Shown here piece by piece: positions 5,774-13,424 of a DNA stretch of 14,364 bases. A program made the translations under genes and the position numbers. This DNA is from CAVDRM01 sp963611355. Lineage in GTDB: Bacteria; Bacillota; Clostridia; Christensenellales; Aristaeellaceae. The notes under the pieces were generated by a model. The model worked only from the letters and a program-made list of their open reading frames with translations. It made no database searches and was not told the origin of the DNA. Every line of letters begins with the position of its first letter. Within the stretch, counting starts at the first letter, position 1. The DNA lies in NCBI GenBank assembly GCA_963611355.1, contig CAVDRM010000038.1:1-14364 (forward strand), written 5' to 3'.

Positions 5774-6982
5774 TTAAGACGGCGGAAGGGCAGCTGCATA
5801 CTCGGAAATTCCTGCCAATTCCGGTGACAGCAGCGTCAGGCCTCGCACAATGGCCTGTTTACCGTATTTTTCTCTTAAAACATCAACGGTACGCGCCAAG
5901 CGCTCGCTTTTTTCCGTTTGTTCATTCGTCAGCGCAAGCTGAGCATTTTCTTGCGCAACGAGCTGAGCCGTCCGAATGCCCAAGGAACGAATGGGCTTTT
6001 GCCAGCGGTACGAGGCGTTCAGCAGACTGACGGCGCATTTTGCCAGCACATCGGGAAGATTGACGGGCGTATTCAAGTGCATCTGCCGTTCATAAGAAAA
6101 AAGCGCATTATTCCGCACAAATAAAATGATGCACCCCGCCTTGACCTCCTCTGCGCGAAGCCGAAAGGAAACAGCATCCGCCAAGGCATAGAGGACGATT
6201 TTCGCCTCCTCTAAAGTGCTGATGTCACGGGGGAGCGTCGTGCTGTTGCCGATGGACCGAGGCACATCACGGTGCCCAAAGGACAGCACAGGGGAATCAT
6301 CCAGACCGCAGGCAAAGCGGTGCAGCGTTTCGCCGGACTTGCCCAGCAGCAGACGAAGCGCTTTTTCATCCGTCTGTGCCACATCACCGATGGTGTAGAG
6401 GCCGCGCTTATTTAAAATGCGCATGGAGGAACGGCCGACAAACAGAAGGTCACGGATAGGAAGCGGCCAAATTTTTTCCCGATAATTTTCCGGCGTGATA
6501 AGCGTTGTGGCATTCGGCTTGTGCAGATCCGAGCCTAATTTAGCAAAGACCTTATTGAAGCTGACGCCGATGGACACCGTGATGCCGAGCTCCGTCTTGG
6601 CACGCTGCCGAAGCATAGCGGCAGTTTCTAAGCCGTCTGTCGGGCAGTTTGTCATATCCAGCCAGCATTCATCCATGCCGAACGGTTCAACCCTATCCGT
6701 GTATTCATTGTAAATGCGGCGCATGGCCTCCGAAAAGGCGATATAGCGGTCAAAGTGCGGCGGTACAACGGACAGAGCGGGGCACTTCTGCTTGGCCTCC
6801 CAAATGACATCGCCCGTTTTGATGCCGAATTTTTTGGCCTGCTCATTCTTGGCCAGCACGATGCCGTGCCGCATTTCCTGACTTCCGCAGACGGCAAGCG
6901 GCCGCTCACGCAGCGACGGGTCATACGCGCATTCCACGGAGGCATAAAAATTGTTGCAGTCACTGTGCAGAATCGTTCGCAT
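5774..6982 (-). CDS. dinB: Y-family translesion DNA polymerase (DinB/UmuC-like), SOS-controlled
   Basis: This is a 402-residue Y-family polymerase that copies past damaged template bases. The N-terminal palm has Asp8 (HSDCNNFYASVE) and the Asp104-Glu105 pair (MDECWLDMT), the expected metal-binding residues. Tyr13 is at the steric-gate position. The second acidic residue of the usual DxD is Asn10, as seen in the clostridial branch. Helix-hairpin-helix-like and little-finger regions follow (about 170-370). I see no clear QLxLF-type clamp-binding motif at the C-terminus. ATG 6982 has GGAG seven bases upstream. A consensus promoter with an overlapping LexA box lies at 6999-7046, so it should be induced by DNA damage. 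It is a single-gene unit; its stop is 2 nt from the convergent vanY-like gene. The symbol is given at family level; UmuC-like naming would also be defensible. Confidence 0.88.
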   Translation of the reverse strand: MRTILHSDCNNFYASVECAYDPSLRERPLAVCGSQEMRHGIVLAKNEQAKKFGIKTGDVIWEAKQKCPALSVVPPHFDRYIAFSEAMRRIYNEYTDRVEPFGMDECWLDMTNCPTDGLETAAMLRQRAKTELGITVSIGVSFNKVFAKLGSDLHKPNATTLITPENYREKIWPLPIRDLLFVGRSSMRILNKRGLYTIGDVAQTDEKALRLLLGKSGETLHRFACGLDDSPVLSFGHRDVPRSIGNSTTLPRDISTLEEAKIVLYALADAVSFRLRAEEVKAGCIILFVRNNALFSYERQMHLNTPVNLPDVLAKCAVSLLNASYRWQKPIRSLGIRTAQLVAQENAQLALTNEQTEKSERLARTVDVLREKYGKQAIVRGLTLLSPELAGISEYAAALPPS

Positions 6983-6998
6983 TGTTTTTCTCCAAGCA

Positions 6999-7012
6999 AG
7001 AACGTTTGTTCG
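6999..7012 (-). promoter_or_regulatory. LexA (SOS) box of the Y-family polymerase
   Basis: The minus strand reads CGAACAAACGTTCT, which matches the Bacillus-type LexA site CGAACRNRYGTTYG at 13 of 14 positions; only the last base differs. It lies just downstream of the -10 box, over the expected start of transcription, where bound LexA would block the polymerase. Confidence 0.85.
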
Positions 7013-7017
7013 TATAT

Positions 7018-7046
7018 ATTTTATCCGGAGACTGCTTTTATGTCAA
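7018..7046 (-). promoter_or_regulatory. Promoter of the Y-family polymerase gene
   Basis: On the minus strand TTGACA (7046-7041) and TAAAAT (7023-7018) are separated by exactly 17 bases. The LexA box begins six bases downstream of the -10 box. Confidence 0.75.
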
Positions 7047-7108
7047 GAGAAATCAGAAAATATGTTCGTATGCCATCAGGATAACAGCGTAAAAAAGGAA
7101 TCAGGGGC

Positions 7109-7137
7109 TTTTCATTATTCTGTTTTTCCTGTATAAT
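7109..7137 (+). promoter_or_regulatory. Promoter of the rluB-mnmM-glpP operon
   Basis: TTTTCA (7109-7114, four of six -35 bases) and a perfect TATAAT (7132-7137) are spaced by 17 bases. The leader to ATG 7209 is about 65 nt and contains a small GCAGC/GCTGC stem near 7149-7168. Confidence 0.6.
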
Positions 7138-7208
7138 ATTTGCAGAATGCAGCTCGGCAAGGGCTGCTTCAATCAGGTGTTTGAAAGGGAAAAGGAGAGC
7201 AGGCATTT

Positions 7209-7922
7209 ATGGCAATGCGGCTGCAAAAGTATTTGGCACAGTGCGGAGTCGCCAGCAGACGGCACGCGGAGGAAATGATTGCGGATGGGCAGGTGACCGT
7301 CAACGGCGTGGCCATTACCCGAATGGGAACACAGGTGGAGGACGGAGACCGCGTCTGTGTGAACGGCATTCTCGTCCATCCGGAGGAAAAGAAGGAATAT
7401 ATTGTTTATCATAAGCCCGCAGGCGAGGTGACAACAGTCAGCGATCCGGAAGGCCGTGTCACGGTGCTGGACAGGTTTCGGGATTTTCCCGTGCGCCTGT
7501 TTCCTGTCGGGCGTTTGGACTATGACAGCGAGGGGCTGCTGCTTTTGACCAACGACGGTGAACTGGCAGACAAAATGATGCACCCAAGCAATGAGGTTAA
7601 TAAGGCTTACCTGGTTTTGGTAGACGGCGTGGTGTCGATGGATGAGGTAAGGCGCCTGCGCAGCGGCGTGGAACTGGACGGACGGCTGACATCGCCGGCT
7701 TCCGTGCGCATCATGAAGGTGGAGGAAAGCAGAACGCATCTGCTTGTCACCATTCATGAGGGGCGCAACCGGCAGGTGCGCCGAATGCTGGATGCAGTGG
7801 GGCATCAGGTGCTTGCGCTCCGGCGCGTGCAGTTTGGCCCGCTGGTGCTGGGCAGCATGAAACGCGGCGAGTGGCGGCGGCTGACGGACGAGGAAGTCCG
7901 AGTGCTCATGGAGTCCGTATGA
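7209..7922 (+). CDS. rluB: Pseudouridine synthase, RsuA/RluB/RluE family
   Basis: This is a 237-residue rRNA pseudouridine synthase. An S4 RNA-binding domain occupies about 3-50 (RLQKYLAQCGVASRRHAEEM, VTVNGVAI). The catalytic domain follows, with the family motif GRLDYDSEGLLLLTNDGELA (101-120), in which Asp104 is the catalytic aspartate. The late segment HEGRNRQVRRMLDAVGH is the usual substrate-binding strand and helix. RluB isomerises U2605 of 23S rRNA and RsuA acts on U516 of 16S rRNA. The length and motifs fit the RluB-like members of Firmicutes, but specificity cannot be proved here. An AAGGAG site lies about ten bases before ATG 7209. Its stop overlaps the mnmM start by four bases (ATGA), so the two are translationally coupled. 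Confidence 0.88.
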   Translation: MAMRLQKYLAQCGVASRRHAEEMIADGQVTVNGVAITRMGTQVEDGDRVCVNGILVHPEEKKEYIVYHKPAGEVTTVSDPEGRVTVLDRFRDFPVRLFPVGRLDYDSEGLLLLTNDGELADKMMHPSNEVNKAYLVLVDGVVSMDEVRRLRSGVELDGRLTSPASVRIMKVEESRTHLLVTIHEGRNRQVRRMLDAVGHQVLALRRVQFGPLVLGSMKRGEWRRLTDEEVRVLMESV

Positions 7923-8503
7923 GCGAATTTATTCTGCGCTCGGCGCGGTATCTGGCGGCGGAGTGTATGGAAAAGGTCATTCGGCCGGGCGACATTGTGG
8001 TCGATGCGACAATGGGCAACGGCCATGATACGGAGCGTCTGGCGGAGCTGGTCGGTGAGACCGGCCATGTGTACGCCTTTGACGTGCAGGAGCAGGCCGT
8101 TCAAAATACCCGCGAGCGGCTGGAAAAGGCCGGGCTTTCCGCACGGGCAACGCTGTATTTGGAAAGCCATGAGCATTTGGCGGAGCGCGTTCCCGCGCCC
8201 GTCCGCGCCGTGATGTTTAACTTGGGCTGGCTACCCGGCGGCGACAAAAGCATCACCACACATCTGTCATCCACGCAGAAGGCCGTAGAGGGCGCATTGT
8301 CTGTTTTAGCGCCGATGGGCGTTCTGTGCATATGCGTCTATCCGGGTCATGATGAAGGAATGAGGGAACTGGCACATTTGAAAGAGTACTTTGCTTCCTT
8401 GGATCCGCGATATTTTAACTGCCTTATGCAGACATTTATCAATGCGGGCGAGGGTGCACCGCAGTGCTTTATTATTCAAAAACAACAATGTAAGGTTGAG
8501 TAG
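7919..8503 (+). CDS. mnmM: MnmM (YtqB) tRNA wobble-uridine SAM-dependent methyltransferase
   Basis: This is a 194-residue class I methyltransferase. The SAM-binding motif is VVDATMGNGHDTERLAEL (27-44). An acidic end of strand 2 follows (FDVQEQAVQNT). The family signature NLGWLPGGDKSITT (101-114) and the late YPGHDEG are also present. These are hallmarks of MnmM, which in Gram-positive bacteria completes the 5-methylaminomethyl group on U34 of tRNA by methylating nm5U. Older annotations call it a putative rRNA methylase. I chose ATG 7919 because it makes the ATGA overlap with rluB, has GGAG five bases upstream, and puts the first residues (MSEFILRSARYLAAECM) in line with the family. The longer frame from 7871 would sit inside rluB. 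Grouped with rluB it forms an RNA-modification operon. Confidence 0.88.
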   Translation: MSEFILRSARYLAAECMEKVIRPGDIVVDATMGNGHDTERLAELVGETGHVYAFDVQEQAVQNTRERLEKAGLSARATLYLESHEHLAERVPAPVRAVMFNLGWLPGGDKSITTHLSSTQKAVEGALSVLAPMGVLCICVYPGHDEGMRELAHLKEYFASLDPRYFNCLMQTFINAGEGAPQCFIIQKQQCKVE

Positions 8504-8526
8504 AGCATATGAACAGAGGAGCATTG

Positions 8527-9078
8527 ATGACGCTGCTGGAGGCATCGCCTATCGTGGCCGCCGTTAAAGATGAGGAAGGCTTAAGCGCGCTGAACCAGTC
8601 CGACTGCAAAATTGTGTTCATCCTCTTCGGGAACATCCTGAATATTGCCTCGATTGTAGATGAGGTCAAGCGAGACGGACGGGCTGCCTTTGTGCATATT
8701 GATTTAATCGACGGCCTGTCCTCCAGAGATGTGGCGGTGGATTTTATTGCCGAGCGGACACGAGCCGACGGAATCATTTCCACCAAGATGCCGGTTATCC
8801 GCTATGCCAAGACGCGGGAATTGGCGACTGTTCAGCGTTTTTTCCTGCTTGACTCGATGGCGCTGTCAGCCATTGCCCGACAAATCGGCCAAAGTATACC
8901 GGACATGATAGAGGTGCTGCCCGGCTGCCTGCCCAAAATTATCCGAAAAATCTGCCAATCCACTGACACACCTCTGATTGCCGGCGGTCTCATCCAAGAT
9001 AAAGAAGATATTATCGCCGCGCTGGAGGCCGGAGCAACGGGTATTTCAGCGACAAGAAGCGAAATATGGAATATGTGA
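8527..9078 (+). CDS. glpP: GlpP-type glycerol-3-phosphate responsive antiterminator
   Basis: This protein of about 183 residues belongs to the GlpP antiterminator family (PF04309). Visible family features are SPIVAAVKDEEGL, the strand with VHIDLIDGLSSRDVAVDF, RADGIISTK, IEVLPGCLPKIIRKI and the end PLIAGGLIQDKEDIIAALEAGATGISAT. In Bacillus subtilis GlpP binds glycerol-3-phosphate and the glpFK/glpD leader RNA and allows read-through of a terminator. I prefer ATG 8527, with GAGGAG five bases upstream, over ATG 8509, which has only a distant AAGG. Using 8509 would add MNRGAL. The ORF starts within about 25 nt of the mnmM stop, so it shares that operon. No glycerol gene is in the window; the nearest possible target is the convergent sugar-transporter operon with its structured leader. 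Confidence 0.88.
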   Translation: MTLLEASPIVAAVKDEEGLSALNQSDCKIVFILFGNILNIASIVDEVKRDGRAAFVHIDLIDGLSSRDVAVDFIAERTRADGIISTKMPVIRYAKTRELATVQRFFLLDSMALSAIARQIGQSIPDMIEVLPGCLPKIIRKICQSTDTPLIAGGLIQDKEDIIAALEAGATGISATRSEIWNM

Positions 9079-9102
9079 AGAATATCAAAAAATCCAGTCA
9101 AA

Positions 9103-9130
9103 AACAGGGCTGCATTTCGGCAGCCCTGTT
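9103..9130 (-). terminator. Intrinsic terminator of the ABC transporter operon
   Basis: A perfect 11-bp stem (AACAGGGCTGC, 9103-9113, with its complement at 9120-9130) encloses a 6-base loop. On the minus strand the stem is followed by a run of T residues, so it terminates the transporter operon 24 bases beyond the binding-protein stop. In the plus direction no T-run follows, so it would be a weak terminator for glpP at best. Confidence 0.85.
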
Positions 9131-9153
9131 ACTGGTTATGGTCTTAAACAGAA

Positions 9154-10608
9154 TTATTTGCCCTTATATTCGTTCAGCTGGCGCTGTGCTTCGGCAAGAA
9201 CATCATTCAGTCCGACAGCTTCCAGCTTAGCGCGCAGTTCGGGGATAATGACATCCGGGTCAGAGGTGCCGGTACGCAGCTCGGCGATGTACTGCTCCCA
9301 AATGGTCGCCATCGCAACGCACTGATCATACACGGGTGTGACGTCAAATGCGAAGCCCATCGCCGGAGACACTTTGGCTTCCTTCTCATAGCGTTCGACC
9401 AATTCAGTCCACTGATTGGGGTTGGCGGGAACGGATTCGAACGCGGACGCCTCAACGGGACCCAGCGCGTAGCTGCCCTGACCGTAAGCGCTTAGTGACA
9501 TATTGGTGTTGCCCAAATCAGTACGCTGCACGATGCCCTCGGAAACCGTGACATAGTGCTTGCCTTCGATGCCATAACGGGCGATGGTGCGGTATTCAGG
9601 GTTGCTGTTCATCAGGTTTATCAGCTTCATGGCTTCGACCTGATGCTCACTATAGCTGCTGATAGCAGTCATCGCGCCGCGGACAGAATAGGTGGTCAGG
9701 AAGGGACCGTCATAGCGGGAGATGTAGCTGGCCTTCTGGCGGGCATTGGACCAAACGGTTTCGGCGCCGAACCAGCCCTGGCCGGACTGCACAACACCGG
9801 CGATTGTACGCCCCATGGATTCGGTGACGGCAGCATCAGGGTTGATATATCCCTTTTCGTACCAGCTGTGGATGGTCTTGAGGCGGTTGGTGAACGCAGG
9901 AATATCCAAGGCGCTCTTCACGGTCAGTTCATCATCGGTGCCCTCTGCATCGATATCCAGAGCGATGAAGTACTTCTCGTTAATCCAGTCGCACACGGCG
10001 TTCAGCCAAGAGGTGATGCCGGTTTTGGAAATCTTGAGCGGATAATCATCCGGATAATCATCCTTGTACATCTTCAGATATTCTTCGATGCCTTCAAAGG
10101 AAATGTAATGGTCCTCGGTCAGCCCCTTCTGGTTGATGTAATAGTCGGTATCCAGAATCCAGAACACCTCAATACCGTAGTCCTTGACGTGGGGGATGGC
10201 ATACAGCTTATCGCCGACCTGACCGCCAATCCAAATATTGCTCGGCATCAGCTCAGACATTTCCTTGCCGTACTCAGCCACCAAATCCGTCAGGTCAGCA
10301 AAAGCATTGTTGGCCACATTGGTCGCAAAGTCGTTGTACCAGTCGCAGGTGAAGCAGATATCGAAATATTCGCCGGACTGCATGGCCAAATTAATCTGCT
10401 GTTCAGTCAGATACTTGAATTCGCAGGTCACGCCGATTTCTTTGGCGCTGATTTCATTCAGCTTTTCTTCAACCTCAGGCCAGTCAATGGGAGCATCGCC
10501 GGAGGTAAACACCCACCATACCAGGTGGACGGGTTCTTCGGCGAAGGCAAAGGACGTCATCGACAGTGCCATCACCAAGGTCAGTAAGAGAGCAACGAGT
10601 TTCTTCAT
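9154..10608 (-). CDS. Extracellular sugar-binding protein of CUT1-type ABC transporter, DUF3502 C-terminus
   Basis: This is a 484-residue solute-binding protein. Residues 1-23 (MKKLVALLLTLVMALSMTSF, then AFA) form a signal peptide with a type I cleavage site before Glu24. There is no lipobox cysteine, which is unusual because Gram-positive binding proteins are normally lipoproteins. The mature protein has the family 1 binding fold, and the last 80 or so residues (GFAFDVTPVYDQCVAMATIW, then ELRAKLEAVGL and AQRQLNEYKGK) match DUF3502. This pairing is typical of LipO/LplA-like proteins working with LplB/LplC permeases on complex carbohydrates. The substrate is unknown. AAGGAGG lies nine bases before ATG 10608. 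It is the last gene of the operon, 60 nt after the second permease gene and followed by a terminator. Confidence 0.92.
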   Translation of the reverse strand: MKKLVALLLTLVMALSMTSFAFAEEPVHLVWWVFTSGDAPIDWPEVEEKLNEISAKEIGVTCEFKYLTEQQINLAMQSGEYFDICFTCDWYNDFATNVANNAFADLTDLVAEYGKEMSELMPSNIWIGGQVGDKLYAIPHVKDYGIEVFWILDTDYYINQKGLTEDHYISFEGIEEYLKMYKDDYPDDYPLKISKTGITSWLNAVCDWINEKYFIALDIDAEGTDDELTVKSALDIPAFTNRLKTIHSWYEKGYINPDAAVTESMGRTIAGVVQSGQGWFGAETVWSNARQKASYISRYDGPFLTTYSVRGAMTAISSYSEHQVEAMKLINLMNSNPEYRTIARYGIEGKHYVTVSEGIVQRTDLGNTNMSLSAYGQGSYALGPVEASAFESVPANPNQWTELVERYEKEAKVSPAMGFAFDVTPVYDQCVAMATIWEQYIAELRTGTSDPDVIIPELRAKLEAVGLNDVLAEAQRQLNEYKGK

Positions 10609-10668
10609 TGAGGTTTGCCTCCTTGTAAATTATTATAACGGCGCTTCCGGCCGCTATGGTCAAGTGCC

Positions 10669-11637
10669 TTATCCCTTCACCGCACCGATTGTCAAACCGG
10701 AAATGTAGTATTTCTGGAAGAAGGGATAGGAGAACATGATGGGAACAACCGCGATGACAACGATGGCCATGCGCATGGTCTCACTTGGCAAGTCCTGCGC
10801 ATCCGCCGACATATAGTTGGCATTGTTCAGCAGGAACTGAATCTTTTGCTCGATGCTGACCAGGACAAACTGGAGGGGGAAAAGGTCAGTGCGCGAGGTA
10901 GACAGATAAATGCTGGCGATGTACCATTCATTCCAATAGGAAAAAGTCAGGAACAGGCCTATGGTGGCAAGCGCCGGCAGAGAGATTGGCAGCACAAGCT
11001 GAATAAAGATGCGGAGCTGGCTGGCACCATCGATCTTGCCCGATTCAATCAACTCATCGGGGATTGTCGTGGTGAAGAAGGTACGGAGGATGATGACATA
11101 GAAGCTGGAACAGCAGGTAGTCAAAATCATCACCCAATAAGTGTCTTTCAGCATTAAAATCTGTGTGTTGACCACATAGGAGGCCAGCAGACCGCCATGA
11201 AACAGCATGGGGATGAAAATGTAGTAGGTAAAAAACTTGCGGCCTCTGTAACTTTTTCTGGACAGACAATAACCCATTGTGGAGGTCAGTATCAAACCGA
11301 TGGCCGTACCGACAAAGGTAATAAAAACGGAATTAAGCAACGACCGAAGAACGATGCTTTTCATGCTCCACACATATTCGTAGGCTTGGATTGACCACTC
11401 ATGCGGGAAAAAGCTGTAGCCGTACTTCCCGATGGATGATTCCGAGGTGAACGAGATGATGATGACAAAAATAACAGGCAGGATGCACAGCAGGGCAAGG
11501 AAGATGAAAAGAGCGGAATACCCGACATTGGCTATCGGATTCACACGGTTGAAACGCAGCATGCCGTCGCTGATATGCTCCCTGTTATTCTTTTTTGGTT
11601 CATTCGGACTGCTGTTTGCCAGAACATTGTTTTCCAT
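10669..11637 (-). CDS. Carbohydrate ABC transporter permease (LplC/YtcP type)
   Basis: This 322-residue inner permease has about six membrane segments: the first at about 40-62, the others between about 100 and the C-terminus. The cytoplasmic EAA loop that contacts the ATPase is seen at about 194-217 (DELIESGKIDGASQLRIFIQ), with the conserved Gly at its centre. The C-terminal KYYISGLTIGAVKG is typical of LplC/YtcP members of the CUT1 family. The N-terminal 30 residues are hydrophilic and cytoplasmic. The start at 11637 is preceded by an AGGAG site and lies 14 bases beyond the stop of the first permease, so the two are co-transcribed. It should pair with that permease as a heterodimer. Confidence 0.92.
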   Translation of the reverse strand: MENNVLANSSPNEPKKNNREHISDGMLRFNRVNPIANVGYSALFIFLALLCILPVIFVIIISFTSESSIGKYGYSFFPHEWSIQAYEYVWSMKSIVLRSLLNSVFITFVGTAIGLILTSTMGYCLSRKSYRGRKFFTYYIFIPMLFHGGLLASYVVNTQILMLKDTYWVMILTTCCSSFYVIILRTFFTTTIPDELIESGKIDGASQLRIFIQLVLPISLPALATIGLFLTFSYWNEWYIASIYLSTSRTDLFPLQFVLVSIEQKIQFLLNNANYMSADAQDLPSETMRMAIVVIAVVPIMFSYPFFQKYYISGLTIGAVKG

Positions 11638-11651
11638 CTTTTTTGCTCTCC

Positions 11652-12635
11652 TCAGAAGAATGAGTTCTCGCTGTCAACCTTGCGGACGATGGCGTTGGCT
11701 GTGACCAGCGTAATGCAGCCGAGGACGGACTGCATAAAACCTGCAGCCGATGCAAAGCCGTATGTCGGAATCGGAGAATTGAACAATGCGTTGTAGACAT
11801 AGACATCCAATGTCACAAAAACATTATATAGTGAAGAAGAATTTCGCGTGGTTCTATAAAACAGACCGAAGTCTGAATTGAAAATTCGTCCGACAGCCAT
11901 GATGAACATGATAATGATGACCGGTTTTAAAAGAGGCAGGGTGATGTACTTTGTCTGTTGGTGCTTACTTGCACCGTCAATCACAGCGGCTTCGTATAGA
12001 GAACCGTCAATGCCGCTGATGGAAGCCATATAAACAATCATGCTGTAGCCCATTGTCTTCCACATATTCAGAAACACTAAGATGAACGGCCAGTAGTTGA
12101 TTGCCTGCTTTTGATACCAACGAATCGGCTCTTTGCCCAAGGAAAGCATCAGGTTGTTGACCAGACCTTCTTTTGTTGCCAAGAACGCATAGACAAAGTA
12201 TCCGACAACGACCCAGCTTAAAAAGTGGGGAAGAAAAATCGCCGTCTGACAGACCTTTGCAAGCTTCTTAGAATATAAATGTGAAATACTGATTGCCAAT
12301 GACACAGGAATCACGATGCCGAGGATGATAAAAATGATGTTATAGCCCACCGTATTGCGAAACATGGCCGCAACCGTATCGCCGCTTCCAGCAAACAGAA
12401 ATTTAAAATTGTTCAGCCCGCACCATTTGCTGTTGTAAATCAGACTCCATAAAAAGCCCTTTCCGGGCGCGACTTTATAATTCTTAAAGGCAATCAGGAT
12501 GCCGAACATCGGGATATAGCAAAAGAGCAGATACCAAATCGTTGTCGGAAACGAGAGGAAAAACAGCTGAACATCGTCCAGTGTTATATGTCTGCGCTTC
12601 CTTCTTGACCTGATGACGGTAGCCCGTTGAGCCAT
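11652..12635 (-). CDS. Carbohydrate ABC transporter permease (LplB/YteP type)
   Basis: This 327-residue permease is the first gene of the operon. About six membrane segments are visible (first at about 25-50, then from about 95 onward). The EAA loop is at about 214-238 (YEAAVIDGASKHQQTKYITL). The early IPMFGILIAFKNYKVAPGKG is a hallmark of LplB-like CUT1 permeases. I chose ATG 12635 because GGAGG lies eight bases upstream. The frame is open as far as 12788, but that part overlaps the promoter -10 region and is leader, not protein. No ATP-binding subunit gene is present in the operon, as is usual where an MsmX-type ATPase is shared between sugar transporters. Confidence 0.9.
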   Translation of the reverse strand: MAQRATVIRSRRKRRHITLDDVQLFFLSFPTTIWYLLFCYIPMFGILIAFKNYKVAPGKGFLWSLIYNSKWCGLNNFKFLFAGSGDTVAAMFRNTVGYNIIFIILGIVIPVSLAISISHLYSKKLAKVCQTAIFLPHFLSWVVVGYFVYAFLATKEGLVNNLMLSLGKEPIRWYQKQAINYWPFILVFLNMWKTMGYSMIVYMASISGIDGSLYEAAVIDGASKHQQTKYITLPLLKPVIIIMFIMAVGRIFNSDFGLFYRTTRNSSSLYNVFVTLDVYVYNALFNSPIPTYGFASAAGFMQSVLGCITLVTANAIVRKVDSENSFF

Positions 12636-12670
12636 GCGATCAGCCTCCGAACATAATGTTAAAATAATAT

Positions 12671-12715
12671 GACGTAAGGAATTTGTACGCCATGCATATA
12701 AAATACCTATGCATG
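12671..12715 (-). promoter_or_regulatory. Adjacent inverted repeats in the transporter leader
   Basis: Two potential hairpins sit side by side in the leader of about 137 nt. CATGCATA (12691-12698) and TATGCATG (12708-12715) are perfect 8-bp arms with a 9-base loop. GACGTA (12671-12676) and TACGCC (12686-12691) form a 6-bp stem with one G-U pair, followed on the minus strand by a T-rich run (ATATTATTTT). They share one base at 12691. This may be an attenuator or a protein-binding site, but the stems are short. Confidence 0.35.
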
Positions 12716-12778
12716 AAAATCTTAACTTGTCCATATTTTCAAGCAACAGAGGCAATACCTCATATAGCTTCTGCTGGT

Positions 12779-12807
12779 AGTATATCATCCTTTTCGAACA
12801 TTGTCAA
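12779..12807 (-). promoter_or_regulatory. Sigma-A promoter of the sugar ABC transporter operon
   Basis: On the minus strand TTGACA (12807-12802) and TATACT (12784-12779) are separated by exactly 17 bases. Transcription should start near 12772, leaving a leader of about 137 nt before the first permease. Confidence 0.85.
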
Positions 12808-12809
12808 GA

Positions 12810-13178
12810 GTTATTCAATGACACTTTGTGCTGCTTCGATAATTTGCTGCATGTTATTTTGAGTTTTACGACAGAAGCGGTTTCTTTATCAGTCTATTAA
12901 GCAAGATACGGTAAAATTTTATCCTAAAATGCAAAAAATATAAGAGATAGCCGAAAGATTGGTGCTTTCAGACAAATTATAACTGCGTAACACGGCAAAT
13001 CCGATTCCAATGCCTTTTGAATATCCTCCGGTATTAGGTTGTGGATTTTTTTGAATATAGGAATGATGAAAATCAGACTATCGGTTGCGAAACTATCTAT
13101 GCCAGTTGACGGATTTTCTATCAGGCAATATAATTGTCCCCTGATTCTATTATTTTGTAAATCAGGGGACTCTTCAAA
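12810..13178. other. AT-rich intergenic stretch without a supported gene
   Basis: About 370 bases between the transporter promoter and the metalloprotein fragment. I see no long open frame on either strand, no tRNA-like cloverleaf and no insertion-sequence ends. Short minus-strand frames (for example around 12940-13070) read like degraded coding sequence but are too short to name. The one clear structure is the hairpin at 13136-13170. Confidence 0.5.
13136..13170. terminator. Perfect 11-bp hairpin, possible terminator remnant
   Basis: GTCCCCTGATT (13136-13146) and its exact complement (13160-13170) enclose a 13-base AT-rich loop. It lies 8 bases beyond the stop of the minus-strand fragment that follows, as expected for that gene's terminator. 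The minus-strand tail is ACAATTATATT rather than a clean T-run, so efficiency would be low. Confidence 0.45.
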
Positions 13179-13424
13179 TTAGTCTTCGTATTGAGCGGCA
13201 TTTTTTAAAATGATATTATCCTTGAAATTGACACCATCGAAAATTGCAATATCATCAACGTAGATGGTTGGCTCATGAATATCAAAGTCCACATGCTCTG
13301 TGGAATGAATGGTTTCCTTGCGGCGACGATTATTTCCCAAGGCAACATGGATGCAATGCGTCTGATGACTTCCGCAAACACGCCAGCCATACATGTTATT
13401 TTCGTTGGAAGTGCAGGTTATGCA
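13179..13424 (-). pseudogene. C-terminal fragment of a metalloprotein (possibly M29/NicX-like)
   Basis: The minus-strand frame is open from just after a TAG at 13427-13425 to the stop at 13179. It reads NENNMYGWRVCGSHQTHCIH, then VALGNN, HVDFDIHEPTIYVDD and IAIFDGVNF. A histidine-rich core followed by an H-x-D pair and a PTIYVD strand resembles the C-terminal end of M29 aminopeptidase/NicX-like metalloproteins, but this is a weak recall. Only about 80 residues remain, and the upstream side is replaced by a conjugation-gene fragment on the other strand near 13420. There is no ribosome binding site at the internal ATG (13394). I treat it as a relic cut by a rearrangement. Confidence 0.35.

Noticed and set aside
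9556..10587. Long plus-strand frame of 343 codons opposite the binding-protein gene
   Set aside because: It is a mirror frame of a well-supported gene with signal peptide, family match, ribosome binding site, promoter and terminator on the other strand.
12636..12788. N-terminal extension of the first permease to 12788
   Set aside because: The extension would begin inside the promoter -10 box; GGAGG before ATG 12635 fits the family N-terminus.
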